DNA of 64,000 nt, taken from contig NZ_NMQT01000115.1 of assembly GCF_002234405.1 (NCBI RefSeq), forward strand, positions 1-64,000, in the 5' to 3' direction. The notes beneath the pieces were generated by a model. The model saw nothing but the letters and a program-made list of their open reading frames with translations, was not told the origin of the DNA and did no database searches. The stretch is from Amycolatopsis thailandensis (GTDB taxonomy: Bacteria; Actinomycetota; Actinomycetes; Mycobacteriales; Pseudonocardiaceae). The position numbers and the translations under genes are program-made. The stretch's first letter is position 1. Every line of letters begins with the position of its first letter. Shown here in pieces: positions 6,636 to 14,626 of the stretch.

Positions 6636-9134
6636 CTACCGGACCGAGCGCTCCTTGTTGGCGCGCGCGGAACGGGTGCAGACCTCACCGACGTCGACCG
6701 TCTGGCCGCGGTCGATGTAGACGTCCGCCAGCCCGACGAGCTTGCCCTTCGGCGACGTACAGGTCAGCTGGTACGCCTCCTTGGGGCCGTAGGTCGGCGG
6801 GATCGGCGCCTGGAACGACACTCCGCCGGTCCAGTCGTCCACAGTGGACGGGTTCGCCTGCGCGTAGTTGACGAGCACGGCCCGGTAGTCCCCGGCGGGC
6901 GGGTCGTACAGGATCGCGTGCTCTTCCGTGGTCGAACCGTTCGCCGACGACGACACCATGTTGCCCGCGGCGTCGAAGACGTACAGGTCCCAGTCGGTGT
7001 CCTGGCTGGCCCACTTGACGTCGACGCTGAACTTCCCGTTGTCCACCTTCGGCAGCCCGTCGACGTGGAACGTGAAGCTCTCCGACGTCGGGTCGGTCGG
7101 GTAGTTCGTGTTGGTCGCGGGGACGCCCGCCGGGTTGGTCACCGGGATGTTCGCCTGCACCGGCCCCTGCGGCTCGCGGCCGTAGCGGCCCGCGACGTAG
7201 GGACGGGTCGACGGGTTGATCGACCACGCGAACCGGCCGCCGGTCGAGGACAGCGACGAGTTCAGGTTGTCGGTCACGTAGATCGGCGGCTTCGTCGAGC
7301 CGTCCGGCTGCACCACCGGGGCGGTCGGCGTCTGGAAGGTCTTGTGCAGCTTCAGCTGGTGACCCTTCGGCGCCGTGCCGATCAGCGTCGAGTGCGCCGC
7401 CGGGTCGGCGGTGTTCGCCAGCATGTCGACGAAGGCCGCGCGGTTACCGCCCTTGCCCGCACCGGCGGCGGGGGCGACGCCGGTGTACTCGGCGACGACA
7501 CCGGCCTGGAACGGCGGGTGGAACTCGGTGTTGCCGATCTCGAAGGTGAAGCCCCAGCCACCGGTGGCCCAGTACGACCAGTCCTCGGTCGAGCCGGTCG
7601 TGTCGTAGAGCGCCCACGACGGCTGGCTGGTGTATCCGTTGCGCGAGGCCATCTTGTCGCCGAGCGCCTTGTACGCCGGCTCGTCGAGCGGCGGGCGGAC
7701 GGCGGCGACACCCGGGACACGCAGCACCAGGTTCGAGAAGGTGTGCAGCGTGATCAGGTTGGTCACCTGGCGGTTGGACACGATCGAGCGGATGTTCTGC
7801 GTCTCGGGCTCGGAGAACGGGCCGGAGCCGCGGAACGTGTCGCTGCGCCACAGGGTCGACGCGCCCGCGCCGCCCCAGAAGCCCGCGTAGTTGCGGTTCG
7901 GGTCGGTGCCGCGTTCGCGGCCGCCGGGGTTGGCCTTGCAGACGCCGGTCGCGAATTCCTTCGGCGAGTCGTTGACGTTGCAGTTCTTGCGCTTCATCTC
8001 GTAGTCGAAACGCGAGAAGTCGCCCTTGGGCTCGGCCTCACGGGAGATTTCGAAGCCGTCGGCGTTGACGATCGGCACGATGATGTTGCGCGTCCGGCCG
8101 ACCAGGCCGCGGATTTCGGCGTTGTTGCCGGTGTAGCCCTTGACCAGCTCGATCGCCCATTCCATGGCGTGCTCGCCCGCCGGCCACTCCCGGGCGTGGT
8201 GCACGCCCATGGTGAAGTTGACCGGTTTGCCGTCCGTGATGTTCTTGACGTCGGTCGCGATCTCGAGACCGATGACGTCACGGCCTTCCCAGGTCGGCTG
8301 CGGCAGCGTGAACGCCGTGACGAGCTTGGGGTTCTTGCGGGCCAGTTCCTTGACCTCGAACTGGTAGTCGTAGAGGTGCCGGTAGCTCGTGCGCCCGGAC
8401 GGCAGGGTGGAGCCCGGCGTCTTCGCGGCGTACTCGCGGTCGGTCTTGGCGTTCTGGATCGACCTCGCCGAGAGGTCGGCGTCGACCACCTTCGACTTGA
8501 AGCCGTTGTCCGCCAGTGTCTTGCGGTCGGCGTCGTTGGCGAGGACGACCTCGACGCCGGTGGCGTCGGCCTTCTCGGTGACGTCCAGCCCGAGCCGGAG
8601 GAGCTTGTCCTTGTCCTTCTTGGCCGGGGTCTCGACCCGGACCAGTTCGGCGCGCTGCGGCGCGGGCGCGGCGCCGGTCGGTGTCCCCTGCGGCGTGAGC
8701 GCGAGGAAGTCGACCCCCAGGAGCGCGTCGCGCGTCTGCCCGTCGTACCGGCAGGTCTGCACGACCAGCTTCTGGCCCTTCTTCACGAAGCCTTCGGCGA
8801 GTTCGTGACTGCGCAACGCGGCGGACGCGGCGACCACGGCACCGGTCGCCTGATCGAAGACCGCGAGGTCCCAGTCCCCCTCGGCGCCGCCACGAGGCGC
8901 GAGCCGCGCCTGCAGCAGACCGTCTACTGTGGACGTGAACTCGCGGCGATCGGTGCCGGACGTGCCCGGCTTCTGCAACGAGGCGAAACAGGACCGCGGT
9001 ACGGCCTGATTGGCGCGCACCACGTTGTCCGCGGCCCCCGCCGTCGTGGCCGACGGAAGGGCCACGAAGGTGCCGGCGAGCACCAGTGTCGCCGCCGTCC
9101 ATCCCGCTCTTCGCCGGTTTGGTGAATACCCCAC
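6636..9134 (-). CDS. Secreted M14 zinc carboxypeptidase with C-terminal beta-sandwich domain
   Basis: 832 aa. A signal peptide covers residues 1 to about 35 (RRRAGWTAATLVLAGTFVAL, then ATTAGAA). The M14 catalytic domain contains the zinc motif HxxE in HHAREWPAGEH (His313, Glu316), a second zinc ligand in LITLHTFSN, and the general base Glu in FTFEIGNTEF. Beta-rich segments flank it, and the C-terminal one (TDWDLYVFDAAGN, then LYDPPAGDYRAVLVNYAQ) resembles a bacterial pre-peptidase/PPC domain. It removes C-terminal residues from peptides outside the cell. The GTG start at 9134 has aaggagg upstream and directly precedes the signal peptide; a longer open frame upstream has no such support. The 236-bp gap to the divergent DUF998 gene must hold its promoter. 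Confidence 0.9.
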   Translation of the reverse strand: MGYSPNRRRAGWTAATLVLAGTFVALPSATTAGAADNVVRANQAVPRSCFASLQKPGTSGTDRREFTSTVDGLLQARLAPRGGAEGDWDLAVFDQATGAVVAASAALRSHELAEGFVKKGQKLVVQTCRYDGQTRDALLGVDFLALTPQGTPTGAAPAPQRAELVRVETPAKKDKDKLLRLGLDVTEKADATGVEVVLANDADRKTLADNGFKSKVVDADLSARSIQNAKTDREYAAKTPGSTLPSGRTSYRHLYDYQFEVKELARKNPKLVTAFTLPQPTWEGRDVIGLEIATDVKNITDGKPVNFTMGVHHAREWPAGEHAMEWAIELVKGYTGNNAEIRGLVGRTRNIIVPIVNADGFEISREAEPKGDFSRFDYEMKRKNCNVNDSPKEFATGVCKANPGGRERGTDPNRNYAGFWGGAGASTLWRSDTFRGSGPFSEPETQNIRSIVSNRQVTNLITLHTFSNLVLRVPGVAAVRPPLDEPAYKALGDKMASRNGYTSQPSWALYDTTGSTEDWSYWATGGWGFTFEIGNTEFHPPFQAGVVAEYTGVAPAAGAGKGGNRAAFVDMLANTADPAAHSTLIGTAPKGHQLKLHKTFQTPTAPVVQPDGSTKPPIYVTDNLNSSLSSTGGRFAWSINPSTRPYVAGRYGREPQGPVQANIPVTNPAGVPATNTNYPTDPTSESFTFHVDGLPKVDNGKFSVDVKWASQDTDWDLYVFDAAGNMVSSSANGSTTEEHAILYDPPAGDYRAVLVNYAQANPSTVDDWTGGVSFQAPIPPTYGPKEAYQLTCTSPKGKLVGLADVYIDRGQTVDVGEVCTRSARANKERSVR

Positions 9135-9370
9135 AGACTGACCTCCTTGGACAGTCCGGTGACCGGGTGAGGTCACCGGTAGCGAGACACTAGACCCGGG
9201 ACCCCGTCCGAGGGACCCGCCACAAGTCGTCTGCACCCCTTTCGGCCCAACGATCTCACCGAAAGTGCAGGAACGATCACCGCGACCGGACACCGTAGAA
9301 TGGGACTTTCCTGTCGATTCCGACAGGAAGACCTAAGAAAACCTTCAGGTTGGGCGGTTACCTTTCCACC

Positions 9371-10057
9371 ATGACGACGTCCCAGGTCTCCGCCAGGTCC
9401 CCGCTGGCACTGCTGGCCGCCGTCGGCTCGGTCGCCGGCGGCGCGCTGCTGATCCTGCTGTTGCAGGTCCTCCCCGCCACCAGCGGCATCAGCCCGGTCC
9501 GCCGCACCATCAGCGAGTACGCGCTGAGCGAGAACAAGTGGATCTTCGACGTCGCCGTCCTGCTGGTCGCCATCGGCTCGGCGATCGGCTTCGGCGCGCT
9601 GATCCGCCGCAAGCACCTTCCCGCGCTGTCCGCGGCATCGGTCTTCTGCGCGCTCTGGACGGTGAGCCTGGTGGTGATCGTGGCGTTCCCGAAGAACAAC
9701 TGGGCGATCGGGCCGAGCACGGGCGGCACCGTACACCGGATCGCGAGCGTCGTGGCCTTCGTCTGCCTGCCGCTGGCCGTGTGGTTCGCCGCGAAAGCCG
9801 TTTTCCCGGCCTCCCCCGCTCGCCGCGCGGTGACGCGGGTGCTCGCGCTGGCCGCGCTGGCCTGGTTCGGCGTGATCCTCGGGGCGATCGTGGTCTCGAT
9901 GAACGGCGGCAGGCCGTGGTGGCAGGCGATCCCGCTGGGGCTGGTCGAACGCGCGATGGCGCTGACCGGGCTGATCGCGCTGGCGTCGCTGCTCATCCCG
10001 GCCCGGGTGGCGGCCCCGGTCGCGGAAGAGGCCGAAGCGCTACGGGTCGCGTCCTGA
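9371..10057 (+). CDS. DUF998 family membrane protein
   Basis: 228 aa with six hydrophobic helices spread evenly. The motif TISEYALSENKWIFDVAV after the first helix is typical of DUF998 proteins, whose function is unknown. The ATG at 9371 was chosen. A TTG at 9350 is in frame but adds only seven polar residues, and neither has a clear ribosome binding site. The downstream methyltransferase frame overlaps its stop codon, so the two are probably co-translated. Confidence 0.75.
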   Translation: MTTSQVSARSPLALLAAVGSVAGGALLILLLQVLPATSGISPVRRTISEYALSENKWIFDVAVLLVAIGSAIGFGALIRRKHLPALSAASVFCALWTVSLVVIVAFPKNNWAIGPSTGGTVHRIASVVAFVCLPLAVWFAAKAVFPASPARRAVTRVLALAALAWFGVILGAIVVSMNGGRPWWQAIPLGLVERAMALTGLIALASLLIPARVAAPVAEEAEALRVAS

Positions 10058-10824
10058 CCGCCGAACACCTCGCCCGTATCGCCCGCGGCTGGGACGAAGC
10101 CGCCGACGGGTACGAGGCCTACTACGTCCCCCGGTTCGCGCCGTGGGTCGACGCGGCGGTGCGGGCCCTTCCCGCGGACCTGCCCGACGGCCCCGTCTTC
10201 GTTCCCTGCTGCGGGACCTTCCCGGAACTCGACGCGCTCGCCGCGCGACTTCCGGGCCGCGAGATCGTCGGCGTCGACCTGTCCGCGGGCATGGCGGCCA
10301 AGGCGCGAAAGCGGTCCGAGGGCAATCCGCTGGCGCACGTCGTCGAAGGCGACGCCTCGGCACTGGAACCGGCCTCCGCCGCCGCGATCGTCTCGGTCTT
10401 CGGGCTCCAGCAACTGCCCGAACCCGACGCCGCGCTCCGGTCCTGGGCAGGCGCGCTCCGCCCGGGCGGTCTGCTTTCGGTCGTCTATTGGCCGCACAGC
10501 ACCGAACCCGGCGGGCCGTTCACGGTGCTGTCCGACGTCCTCCGGGAACGCGTCCCGGCCGGAGACCGCTCCTGGGAAGAGCGGCTCGTCCCCGCACTGA
10601 GCGACCTCGTGCTGGAACGGGACGAGCCGTTGTCGTTCCCGATGGCTCACCCCGACGCCGACACCTTCTTCACCGCGCACACCCGGTCCGGGCCGATGCG
10701 GCCGCTGGCGAGCATGCGCGGTGAAGGGTTCATCGCCGCGCTACGCGAGGAGTTCCTGCGAAGGGCCCCTGAAGGGGAATGGCGGCACCGTCCGCTTGCC
10801 CGGCATATCGTCGCGCGGGCGTGA
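10054..10824 (+). CDS. SAM-dependent class I methyltransferase
   Basis: About 256 aa. The Rossmann motif I region reads GPVFVPCCGTFPELDALA (Cys-Cys-Gly in place of the usual GxGxG), motif II is EIVGVDLSAGMAAKA, and VVEGDASAL and ALRPGGLLSVVYW follow, as in Methyltransf_11/25 enzymes. The substrate is unknown. The start is problematic: no ATG, GTG or TTG lies in frame between the upstream gene's 3' end and motif I. The best candidate is CTG at 10054, which overlaps the DUF998 stop (CTGA). The next in-frame GTG (about 10158) would remove the N-terminal helix. The 3' end overlaps the convergent gene by 95 bp. Confidence 0.7.
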   Translation: MTAEHLARIARGWDEAADGYEAYYVPRFAPWVDAAVRALPADLPDGPVFVPCCGTFPELDALAARLPGREIVGVDLSAGMAAKARKRSEGNPLAHVVEGDASALEPASAAAIVSVFGLQQLPEPDAALRSWAGALRPGGLLSVVYWPHSTEPGGPFTVLSDVLRERVPAGDRSWEERLVPALSDLVLERDEPLSFPMAHPDADTFFTAHTRSGPMRPLASMRGEGFIAALREEFLRRAPEGEWRHRPLARHIVARA

Positions 10825-11368
10825 ACTCGTCCTCGTCGGCGTCCTTGCGCAACCTCGCGGTGCAGACCGAAAGGTGCACCACGTTGGCGCGCTTGTGATG
10901 GCGGTACACGTGGACGTCGGTGGCGAAGCACGCCGCGGCGAGCAGGGCCCGCCGCTGTTCGATGCGCTCGTAGCCGACCCCGGCGGGGCAGAACACGGTG
11001 ACCTCGACTTCGTCACCGCGCGGTTTGGTCCACAGGATCACCGGCAGCTTGCCGTCGAGCGTGCACACCCGCGCCCGGGCGAACCCGGTCCGCAAGCGGT
11101 GCTGCACGACGATCGAGCGGAGCCTGTCACGGAGGGCGCGCCGCGCCGCTTTCCAGTAGAACAGCCAGTTCGCGACGCCGAACAGCACGACCGCGGCCCA
11201 GATCGGGCCTGCCGTCTCGAACAGCGTGAACAACGCGTACGGGAGGACGAGCAGCGCACCGATCTCGTACCGCCAGTGATAGAGGGCGGCGAACGGGTTC
11301 GGCCGCCTGACCACCGTGACCTCCCTGGCCAGCTCGGCGATCGCCTGGGGTTCCTGCCAACGGCTCAT
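10730..11368 (-). CDS. Hypothetical protein with two membrane helices
   Basis: 212 aa. After a short N-terminus (MSRWQEPQAIAELAREV), a paired hydrophobic hairpin lies at about residues 33-75 (ALLVLPYALFTLFE, then IWAAVVLFGVANWLFYW). A mostly soluble domain with several basic residues follows, including KLPVILWTKPRGDEVEV. No family is recognised. The ATG has aggaggaagg just upstream and overlaps the TGA of the preceding small gene (ATGA). Its 3' end runs 95 bp into the methyltransferase gene on the opposite strand. Confidence 0.6.
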   Translation of the reverse strand: MSRWQEPQAIAELAREVTVVRRPNPFAALYHWRYEIGALLVLPYALFTLFETAGPIWAAVVLFGVANWLFYWKAARRALRDRLRSIVVQHRLRTGFARARVCTLDGKLPVILWTKPRGDEVEVTVFCPAGVGYERIEQRRALLAAACFATDVHVYRHHKRANVVHLSVCTARLRKDADEDEFTPARRYAGQADGAAIPLQGPFAGTPRVARR

Positions 11369-11697
11369 GACCTTCCTCCTGTCCGACCGGCGGTCTGTTC
11401 GGCGGCCACCGCCGCCGCGGGAATGGAGCGGACGACACCGGCACCGGCGCAGTCCGGGCAAACGGCGTCTTCGTAGGGCCACCACCCCGTGCCGCCGCAC
11501 GGTTCGCACGCGTGCACGGTGTTCCAGCGGGGATCGCGGTAGACGCGGCGCCTGCTCCCCTGGACGCGGATCACCTGCCAGCCGCGCGAGGCGGCGCGGG
11601 CGTCTTCGCCGGACGCGAAGAGCCATTCGTGGAAGCGCTGAAGAAGCCGATCGAACCAAGATCGGGGTGTTGACGTGTGGTTCTCGTGGTGGGACAT
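11365..11697 (-). CDS. Small protein with DnaJ-type zinc-ribbon motifs
   Basis: 110 aa. Two CxxCxGxG units, CEPCGGTG and CPDCAGAG, separated by about eight residues near residues 70-95, form the four-cysteine zinc site seen in the cysteine-rich domain of DnaJ and in related small zinc fingers. The N-terminal half is amphipathic (WFDRLLQRFHEWLF). It may bind an unfolded protein or nucleic acid; this is an inference from the motif alone. It is the first gene of a minus-strand pair (ATGA overlap with the next gene), divergent from the XRE regulator at 12046. Confidence 0.65.
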   Translation of the reverse strand: MSHHENHTSTPRSWFDRLLQRFHEWLFASGEDARAASRGWQVIRVQGSRRRVYRDPRWNTVHACEPCGGTGWWPYEDAVCPDCAGAGVVRSIPAAAVAAEQTAGRTGGRS

Positions 11698-12045
11698 GGA
11701 GTTCACCCCCGATACTGCGGAGCGCGGACTCGGGTCGGCACACACGACGCCTACTCCGGCATTCGTGTGGCCCGCAGACGGCTCGAGCCGGTTCGGATGC
11801 GCAGCGTCACAATCAGATGGCTGACAGCATCCGCTTTCCGGTCGCGCCCGGGTCGCACCGGCCCTGGTCGCCGGGCGGGTCGCGCACCCTCGGACCTGGT
11901 ACAACAGGTCCCGTCGCGGCCTTTCCCACGTTGTGACACGACGTTGACCGACGCGCCAGCGCGGTCCGATTCGCTTGCTGTACTCTCGCCGTTGTGTGCA
12001 CGTTCAGTCACCGCCCTACATTGCCTACCCGAGGTAGGTAAGCCC
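11698..12045. other. Divergent intergenic region between zinc-ribbon gene and XRE operon
   Basis: 348 bp with no supported gene. It contains a 7+7 palindrome, ggacctg(11892-11898)/caggtcc(11905-11911), and a second palindrome overlapping the XRE gene's ribosome binding site (see separate entry). The repeated word cctac occurs several times between about 12012 and 12070, across the start codon. The region must hold both divergent promoters; no clear -35/-10 pair was identified. Confidence 0.4.
12024..12038. promoter_or_regulatory. Palindrome over the XRE gene ribosome binding site
   Basis: cctacc-cga-ggtagg is a perfect 6+6 palindrome. Its right half contains the only plausible ribosome binding site (gaggtagg) of the XRE regulator that starts at 12046. 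Binding by the regulator's own HTH, or folding in the mRNA, would block translation or transcription, so an autoregulatory operator is a reasonable guess. Confidence 0.4.
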
Positions 12046-13341
12046 GTGTCTAGTGCCTACATGAAGCCTACATCGACCGGGGGACGGCCGGTAAGCCCCG
12101 ATGCGGAAACCGTTACCGCGTCGGATGTCGGCCGTGAGCTGCGAAGGCTGCGCAAGGCCGCGGGCGAAACGCAGGCGGAAACCGCCAGGATCATCGGCGT
12201 CACCAGGGCGAACCTGACCCAGTGGGAGACCGCCAAGTACCTGCCGTCGGCGCACAACGCCCGCCAGCTCGACGACCACTTCCGCGCCGCGAACGCGCTG
12301 TTCAAGCTGGTGGAAAAGGCCCGATCACCCCAGGAACACGCCGCGCCCGCGGCCGGCGACGCCGGCGTCGTGGACACTTCCCGCTCGCTGCTCCAGGTCT
12401 TCCACACCGTCGGCGCGAAACTCGTGGAGCACCTGATCCACGACGCCGACGGCAAACCGCTCGGCTGGCGGCACAACCTGCAGAAGAACACCGGGCCCAA
12501 GGCGCTGAGCACCGCGTACGGGATCAACACGATGCTGGTGGTAGGCGATCCCTACATCGACCTACACACGCTGTCGGAGGATCTCTACCGGCTGCAATCG
12601 GCGCACGGCTGGCGAGGGCGCGCCGGGGGCAAGCGACCGGAGACCACCGCGTCGGTGGTGGACGCGCTCTTCCGCACCAGCACCTTGTCCGCCGACGAAG
12701 GGCTGGAACGGCTCGAAGGGTCGCTCGACCCGTACAGCCGGACCCGCCCGTACCTGTTGTCCGCCGTGTTGCACACGGCGGTCCGGCTCCGGCCGGACGC
12801 CCCGCTGACCGACCGGCTGATCGACGCCCTCCTGGCGGCCCGGCTCGACTTCGACGGCTCACGCCTGTGGCCCGAGAAGAACGAAGCCGGACTCGTCGCC
12901 CCGGAGGCCTCGGTGGTCCACACCGCGCGGTCGGTCGTCGCTCTGCGGGACGTCCTGCGCAGCCGTGAAGATCGCAACGACGTCCGTGAAGCGGCCGACG
13001 AAGCCACACAATGGCTCATCGACCGGTCGCATTCGGACGACGGCGTGGCCGAGGACCTGGAAAGGCCCCGGCCCGACGGTGAAGGAACGACCCGGATCAT
13101 CATCCGCCACTTCACCGCCGCCTGGGTCGTCCAAGCACTCGCCAACGCCCCCCGCCTGCCCCTCCCCCGGCTCAACCGGGCGCTCGGAACCCTTTGGGAG
13201 CGCTACGACGCCGATCAGGGGCTCTGGGTCTGGGGCAGTGGCGACCTGCCGATCTGGCAAACGCTCGACGCCGTCACAGCCCTCCGCGCGGCCGCCCTCG
13301 CGGTGGCCGTACCCCCGCTCAGTCCTCCAGGAACTCCATGA
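12046..13341 (+). CDS. XRE-family HTH protein with alpha-toroid-like C-terminal domain
   Basis: 431 aa from GTG at 12046 (ATG at 12061 is an alternative). Residues about 25-85 are a Cro/CI-type helix-turn-helix (VGRELRRLRKAAGETQAETA, then IIGVTRANLTQWE). The remaining 330 residues are helical and repetitive, with elements such as ADEATQWLIDRSHSDDGVAE and DADQGLWVWGSG followed by WQTLDAVTALRAAA. These recall the terpenoid-cyclase/prenyltransferase alpha-toroid repeat, here probably a ligand-sensing module. It starts a four-gene operon: its TGA overlaps the ATG of the cupin gene. It probably regulates the operon itself. The C-terminal assignment is a fold-level impression, not a family match. 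Confidence 0.7.
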   Translation: MSSAYMKPTSTGGRPVSPDAETVTASDVGRELRRLRKAAGETQAETARIIGVTRANLTQWETAKYLPSAHNARQLDDHFRAANALFKLVEKARSPQEHAAPAAGDAGVVDTSRSLLQVFHTVGAKLVEHLIHDADGKPLGWRHNLQKNTGPKALSTAYGINTMLVVGDPYIDLHTLSEDLYRLQSAHGWRGRAGGKRPETTASVVDALFRTSTLSADEGLERLEGSLDPYSRTRPYLLSAVLHTAVRLRPDAPLTDRLIDALLAARLDFDGSRLWPEKNEAGLVAPEASVVHTARSVVALRDVLRSREDRNDVREAADEATQWLIDRSHSDDGVAEDLERPRPDGEGTTRIIIRHFTAAWVVQALANAPRLPLPRLNRALGTLWERYDADQGLWVWGSGDLPIWQTLDAVTALRAAALAVAVPPLSPPGTP

Positions 13342-14039
13342 TCGACTCCCCGCCCCCGACCCTCGTCGCCGCTCCGGCCGGCGAGGCGGACCTGACCTGG
13401 CTGCGCATGGTGGCGCACCGGGTCCAGGACACCCCGGGCGCCTTTCTCGCGTGGCTCGAAGAAATCCTCGGCGACGAAGAAGCCGTGCGCGCCGCGGCGA
13501 AACGTTCCTACTGGCATCCCAACGGCTTCGCCAAAATGGTGCTGCACGCCTCGGCCGATTTCCGGATCCGGCTCCACGTCTGGCCGGAGTCCGAGGAACC
13601 GTCCCGCGGTGAATCCAATCCGCACAGCCACCGCTGGGAGTTCGCCTCGGCCATCGTCGCGGGCGAAGGCCTGCACATGGTCGAATACCGCGAAACGACC
13701 GAAGTCGGCAAGGCGCACGACCGGTACCGCTACGGCGCCGATCCGGCGAACCCTGCCGCGTTGCTCGCGGACGGCGAAGCCCGTCTCGCGGTGGAAAAGA
13801 CTCCGCACGTCCGGCGTGGCGACGTCTACGCGTGCGACACCACCGTCGTGCACACCGTCCGGCCGATCGCGGCGGGCCTGACCGCGACGGTGGTGATCCA
13901 GGGCCCGCACCGCACCGGCACCACCGTCGTCTACTGCGAACCCGGCCAGACCGACGACCAGCCCAACGGCGAACTGACCGAAGCCGACTTCCGCGACCTC
14001 GTCGGCGCCGTCGCGAAAGCGGTGGCGTCATGCCCCTGA
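13338..14039 (+). CDS. Cupin-like protein
   Basis: 233 aa. A beta-rich core includes FRIRLHVWPES, NPHSHRWEFASAIVAGEG and VRRGDVYACDTTVVHTVRP. The HSHRWEF element plus a later His (VVHTV) look like the metal-binding His/Glu set of a cupin barrel, similar to cysteine-dioxygenase-like folds. The N-terminal 75 residues are helical. Catalytic role unknown; an Fe(II)-dependent dioxygenase or a sugar/nucleotide-binding cupin are both possible. It overlaps the regulator upstream (ATGA) and the dCTP-deaminase-like gene downstream (10 bp), which indicates coupled translation. Confidence 0.6.
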   Translation: MIDSPPPTLVAAPAGEADLTWLRMVAHRVQDTPGAFLAWLEEILGDEEAVRAAAKRSYWHPNGFAKMVLHASADFRIRLHVWPESEEPSRGESNPHSHRWEFASAIVAGEGLHMVEYRETTEVGKAHDRYRYGADPANPAALLADGEARLAVEKTPHVRRGDVYACDTTVVHTVRPIAAGLTATVVIQGPHRTGTTVVYCEPGQTDDQPNGELTEADFRDLVGAVAKAVASCP

Positions 14040-14626
14040 TCCGGCCCGCGCCGCGCCGCGGGATCCTGACCGACAGGGCGATCCGGCGCGCGCACCGGAA
14101 CGGGGAACTCTCCGTCACCCCGTTCGACCCCGGTCTCGTCCGCCCCGCCGCGATCAGCCTGCGGCTCGGCCGTGAGGCGTTCGCGCTGGAAACGACCGGA
14201 ACCGTCGACATCGCCGACCGGAGCACGTATCCGGAACTGCGGCCGAAGGAACTCGACGCCGAGGGCAGGCTGCGCGTCGAGCCCGGCGAGGTCGTTCTCG
14301 CGCCGACACTGGAGAAAATCGGGCTTTCGGAGAAACTCGCCGGGCTCGTCGACGGCACGAGCGACTACGCGCGGCTCGGGATCAGCGTCGTCCTGTGCGG
14401 TCAGGTCAGCCCCGGCTTCGGCAGTGAGAAAGGCGCCGTGCTGACCCTGGAGATCGTGAACCACCTGCGGCATCCGGTGCTCCTGCACCCCGGCACCCGG
14501 ATCTGCAACCTGATGCTGTTCGCCACCACCGGCAGCGACCAGTCCTACGGCGCCATGCCGAACAACTACTCCAGCGACCACACCGTCGCCCCGTCCCGAT
14601 TGGCGGACCATGTCGGTCGTAACTGA
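14030..14626 (+). CDS. dCTP deaminase/dUTPase-superfamily protein
   Basis: 198 aa, the usual Dcd size. ILTDRAIRRAHRNGELSVTP matches the N-terminal beta strand and helix of Dcd, and TSDYARLGI aligns with the nucleotide-binding SSLARLG motif of E. coli Dcd, keeping the Ser and Arg. The later Glu (GAVLTLEIVNH) aligns with its catalytic Glu. The end is YSSDHTVAPSRLADHV. Predicted reaction: hydrolytic deamination of dCTP or a related nucleotide, though a diverged substrate is likely given the neighbours. It overlaps the cupin gene by 10 bp and the ThiL-like gene by 17 bp. A housekeeping dcd is usually a lone gene, so this copy is probably specialised. Confidence 0.75.
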   Translation: MPLIRPAPRRGILTDRAIRRAHRNGELSVTPFDPGLVRPAAISLRLGREAFALETTGTVDIADRSTYPELRPKELDAEGRLRVEPGEVVLAPTLEKIGLSEKLAGLVDGTSDYARLGISVVLCGQVSPGFGSEKGAVLTLEIVNHLRHPVLLHPGTRICNLMLFATTGSDQSYGAMPNNYSSDHTVAPSRLADHVGRN

